A DNA stretch of 64,000 nucleotides from Hymenobacter taeanensis. Lineage in GTDB: Bacteria > Bacteroidota > Bacteroidia > Cytophagales > Hymenobacteraceae. This document shows positions 62,507-64,000 of the stretch, piece after piece. The stretch's first letter is position 1. Each line of letters opens with the position of its first letter. The translations under genes were made by a program, and so were the position numbers. The stretch lies in the NCBI RefSeq assembly GCF_013137895.1, contig NZ_CP053538.1:1549501-1613500 (forward strand). Reading direction: 5' to 3'. The notes under the pieces were generated by a model that had not been told where the DNA came from, did no database searches, and saw only the letters and a list, made by a program, of their open reading frames with translations.

Positions 62507-63193
62507 CTACCTGCTTTCGGGGGCGGCAGGGTCGGGGGCCAGCTCGGCACTGGGCCCAAGGGCGGCCAGAGTTAAGGGGCCTTCTGATACGTAGCGCAGC
62601 TGCGCGGGCAGGCCAGCCGCGTGCAGGTCTTGCACCAGGCCCTCGCCGGCTACTTCTGGCTTAAACGAATCGGTGGTGGTAGTAACCACCGTAACCGGCC
62701 GGTTGGGCAGAGCTGCCAAGGTGGCCTGGCGGTTTATTTCAGTAGGGAAAATGGAGGCGTAAAGCACCAGCCGGTCGTAGGGCACGTGGCCGGCGGCCAG
62801 CCACTGGCATGCCGCCGCGGCTCCATGCCCATATCCCAGCACCGTGACGGGGGTGTTGGGGGGGCAGGCCGCCAACAACTCCGTGGCCAGGCCATTGAGG
62901 TAAACCGTCAGGTCAGTCAGGTCAGCTTCAATAGAATCTGGGGCAAACCAGCTGGCTACGGTGTCGGCGGCTTCAGGGGTGGTTTCCAGGGCCGGCAGGG
63001 CATAGCGGGAAAGGCCTTCGGGTAGCACCAGCAGCCGCTCCGGCGTATCGAGGTTTACTAACTGGTTGGCAAAATCCTGCAACGACTGCTCGCGGCCGTG
63101 GAGGCAAAACCAAATGTGCTGAATGCCGGGCCCGGGCTCACCGAGGCTGATGTAGCGAGCCGTGCGCGGGGTAGTAAAAAACTGTGGTTGCAT
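62507..63193 (-). CDS. Hydrolase-like protein with His at the nucleophile position
   Basis: A 228-residue protein of the phospholipase/carboxylesterase-like alpha/beta fold: IQHIWFCLHGREQSLQDFAN, RLLVLPEGLSRY and VTVLGYGHGAAAACQWLAAG. The nucleophile elbow, usually G-x-S-x-G, reads G-Y-G-H-G, so the catalytic Ser is His. The C-terminal segment (LRYVSEGPLTLAAL) also lacks the expected His. A classical triad is therefore absent and the protein is probably non-catalytic or uses another chemistry. The frame is intact and long, so it is not simply decaying. Confidence 0.75.
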   Translation of the reverse strand: MQPQFFTTPRTARYISLGEPGPGIQHIWFCLHGREQSLQDFANQLVNLDTPERLLVLPEGLSRYALPALETTPEAADTVASWFAPDSIEADLTDLTVYLNGLATELLAACPPNTPVTVLGYGHGAAAACQWLAAGHVPYDRLVLYASIFPTEINRQATLAALPNRPVTVVTTTTDSFKPEVAGEGLVQDLHAAGLPAQLRYVSEGPLTLAALGPSAELAPDPAAPESR

Positions 63194-63432
63194 AGGCCAT
63201 ATACTAGTACTAGCCCTATATACGCAACCAAGGTAAAAGCGACGGTTCAGCTACCAAGGTGCCCTTGGCTCAGTGGCCTAATTGAGAAAAAACAGACATT
63301 ATGGCTGCTAATTTTGCCTTAAACGGCCTCTCTTACCGCCATTATGGCTGCAAAACAGGCCTATACTGGGTTATCCGCTGTTGGTACAGGGTTTGTAATA
63401 CACCATACACAACCTAAGAAAGGAACTTCACC

Positions 63433-63813
63433 ATGAATCTTATCAGCAAGGACTTCATTCACAACATTGCTCCGCAGCTCGACTTACTCAATACGTTGGG
63501 TGGTGGTGTTGCGCAGGCAATGATGCGCGTGGACAAGCGCGAGAAAGGCGTAGTGGTACGAGTGGGCCTGCCTTCTGTGAGCCCCGATAACTTCCACGTT
63601 CTGCTTCAGAATAACACTCTCACGGTGTACGCTGAGTACCGCCACACGCCGGAAGATCAGCTGTCGGCACCTATTTTCAGCCACTCCATGCAGCTGCCGG
63701 CTAACCTTGACCCCAACCGCGTTGATGCTGTGTTTGAAGGCAACGAGCTTCAGATCCGCATCCCCTTCCGCGACCCGGCTCAGGCCCGCGAAATTACCAT
63801 TAAGCAGCGCTAG
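63433..63813 (+). CDS. Hsp20-like small heat shock protein, short
   Basis: A 126-residue protein with an alpha-crystallin-like domain: RVDKREKGVVVRVGLPSVSP, NFHVLLQNNTLTVYAEYRHT, then FSHSMQLPANLDPNRVDAVF and EGNELQIRIPF. It lacks the extended tail of the paralog at 34804-35436. The stop codon is part of a CTAGGCCAC motif. Probably a stress chaperone. Confidence 0.85.
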   Translation: MNLISKDFIHNIAPQLDLLNTLGGGVAQAMMRVDKREKGVVVRVGLPSVSPDNFHVLLQNNTLTVYAEYRHTPEDQLSAPIFSHSMQLPANLDPNRVDAVFEGNELQIRIPFRDPAQAREITIKQR

Positions 63814-63868
63814 GCCACTCAGCCGCTGCTCATATGGCCGGGACCGACCGGCCCCCATGGTTCCACCA

Positions 63869-63895
63869 GCCACTGCTAGCCGCAGTGGCTTTTTT
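63869..63895 (+). terminator. Terminator after the second Hsp20 gene
   Basis: GCCACTGC (63869-63876) and GCAGTGGC (63882-63889) with a TAGCC loop, followed by T6. Confidence 0.93.
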
Positions 63896-63954
63896 ATTGG
63901 CCCTCAGATTGAGCCAGCTCCCTTGGCTTCTGATGGCCGCAAGACCAGCGAAGC

Positions 63955-64000
63955 GCGAGCCGCTGCTCAAGTAACCTGGGTTACCTGAGCAACGGCTCGC
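63955..64000. terminator. Long hairpin at the right edge
   Basis: GCGAGCCGCTGCTCAAGTAACC (22 bases, given here as the arm at 63955-63976) pairs with 63979-64000 at 20 of 22 positions. It is probably the terminator of a minus-strand gene beyond the window. Confidence 0.75.

Overview
The window reads as chromosomal DNA from a GC-rich Bacteroidota, most like a Hymenobacter-type member of the Cytophagales. This rests on recognised families and signals, not on a database search. The pointers are a TTTG-N20-TAnnTTTG promoter in front of the L21/L27 operon, a BlaI/M56 pair whose peptidase ends in a TonB-plug-like motif, class Ia ribonucleotide reductase subunits that read like the eukaryotic type, VirE_N/DUF3987 mobile-element proteins, and starts without clear Shine-Dalgarno sequences.

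Layout. 1-6.9 kb: the 5' end of dinB, a DUF3850 protein, a tightly packed light-sensing unit (heme oxygenase, bacteriophytochrome kinase, Rcp1-like receiver, receiver-kinase hybrid) and a pirin. 6956-15836: an integrative element of about 8.9 kb inserted in the 3' end of the initiator tRNA-Met gene, with a 19-bp direct repeat at its ends. It carries a tyrosine recombinase, an excisionase-like HTH protein, a VirE_N protein, a DUF3987 primase/helicase-like protein followed by a perfect 20-bp palindrome, and a DUF5681-like (small-terminase-like) protein. I see no relaxase or conjugation gene. 16-24.5 kb: an esterase lipoprotein, a BamA/TamA-type outer-membrane protein, hemW, hydrolases, three palindromic MITE-like repeats, and rplU-rpmA. 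25-30 kb: nrdB, a DUF6624 protein and nrdA, with DnaA-box-like sites ahead of both nrd genes, then an AT-rich DUF2806 gene. 31-46 kb: lipoproteins and secreted hypotheticals, Hsp20, a frameshifted TPM protein, HAD enzymes, an MFS exporter, hydrolases and the BlaI-M56 sensor pair with its operator. 46-54 kb: three M13 peptidase lipoproteins in tandem, and an M29-like exported protein that has lost its metal ligands. 54-64 kb: an OYE, a second pirin, an Rrf2 regulator with a paired operator, a short membrane-fusion protein, an acyl carrier protein, a frameshifted ClC channel, a GNAT, PPK2, a hydrolase-like protein lacking its Ser, and a second Hsp20.

Two observations stand out. One is the relaxase-less element at tRNA-fMet, whose gene order recalls a phage satellite. 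The other is a dispersed 9-mer, CTAGGCCAC: I found about 20 copies by eye in host DNA and none in the element. It often sits at gene ends and twice forms hairpins as inverted pairs, as uptake sequences do in Neisseria and Haemophilus. Two genes (TPM and ClC) each lack one base in a four-base C/G run, which may be sequencing error or real inactivation.
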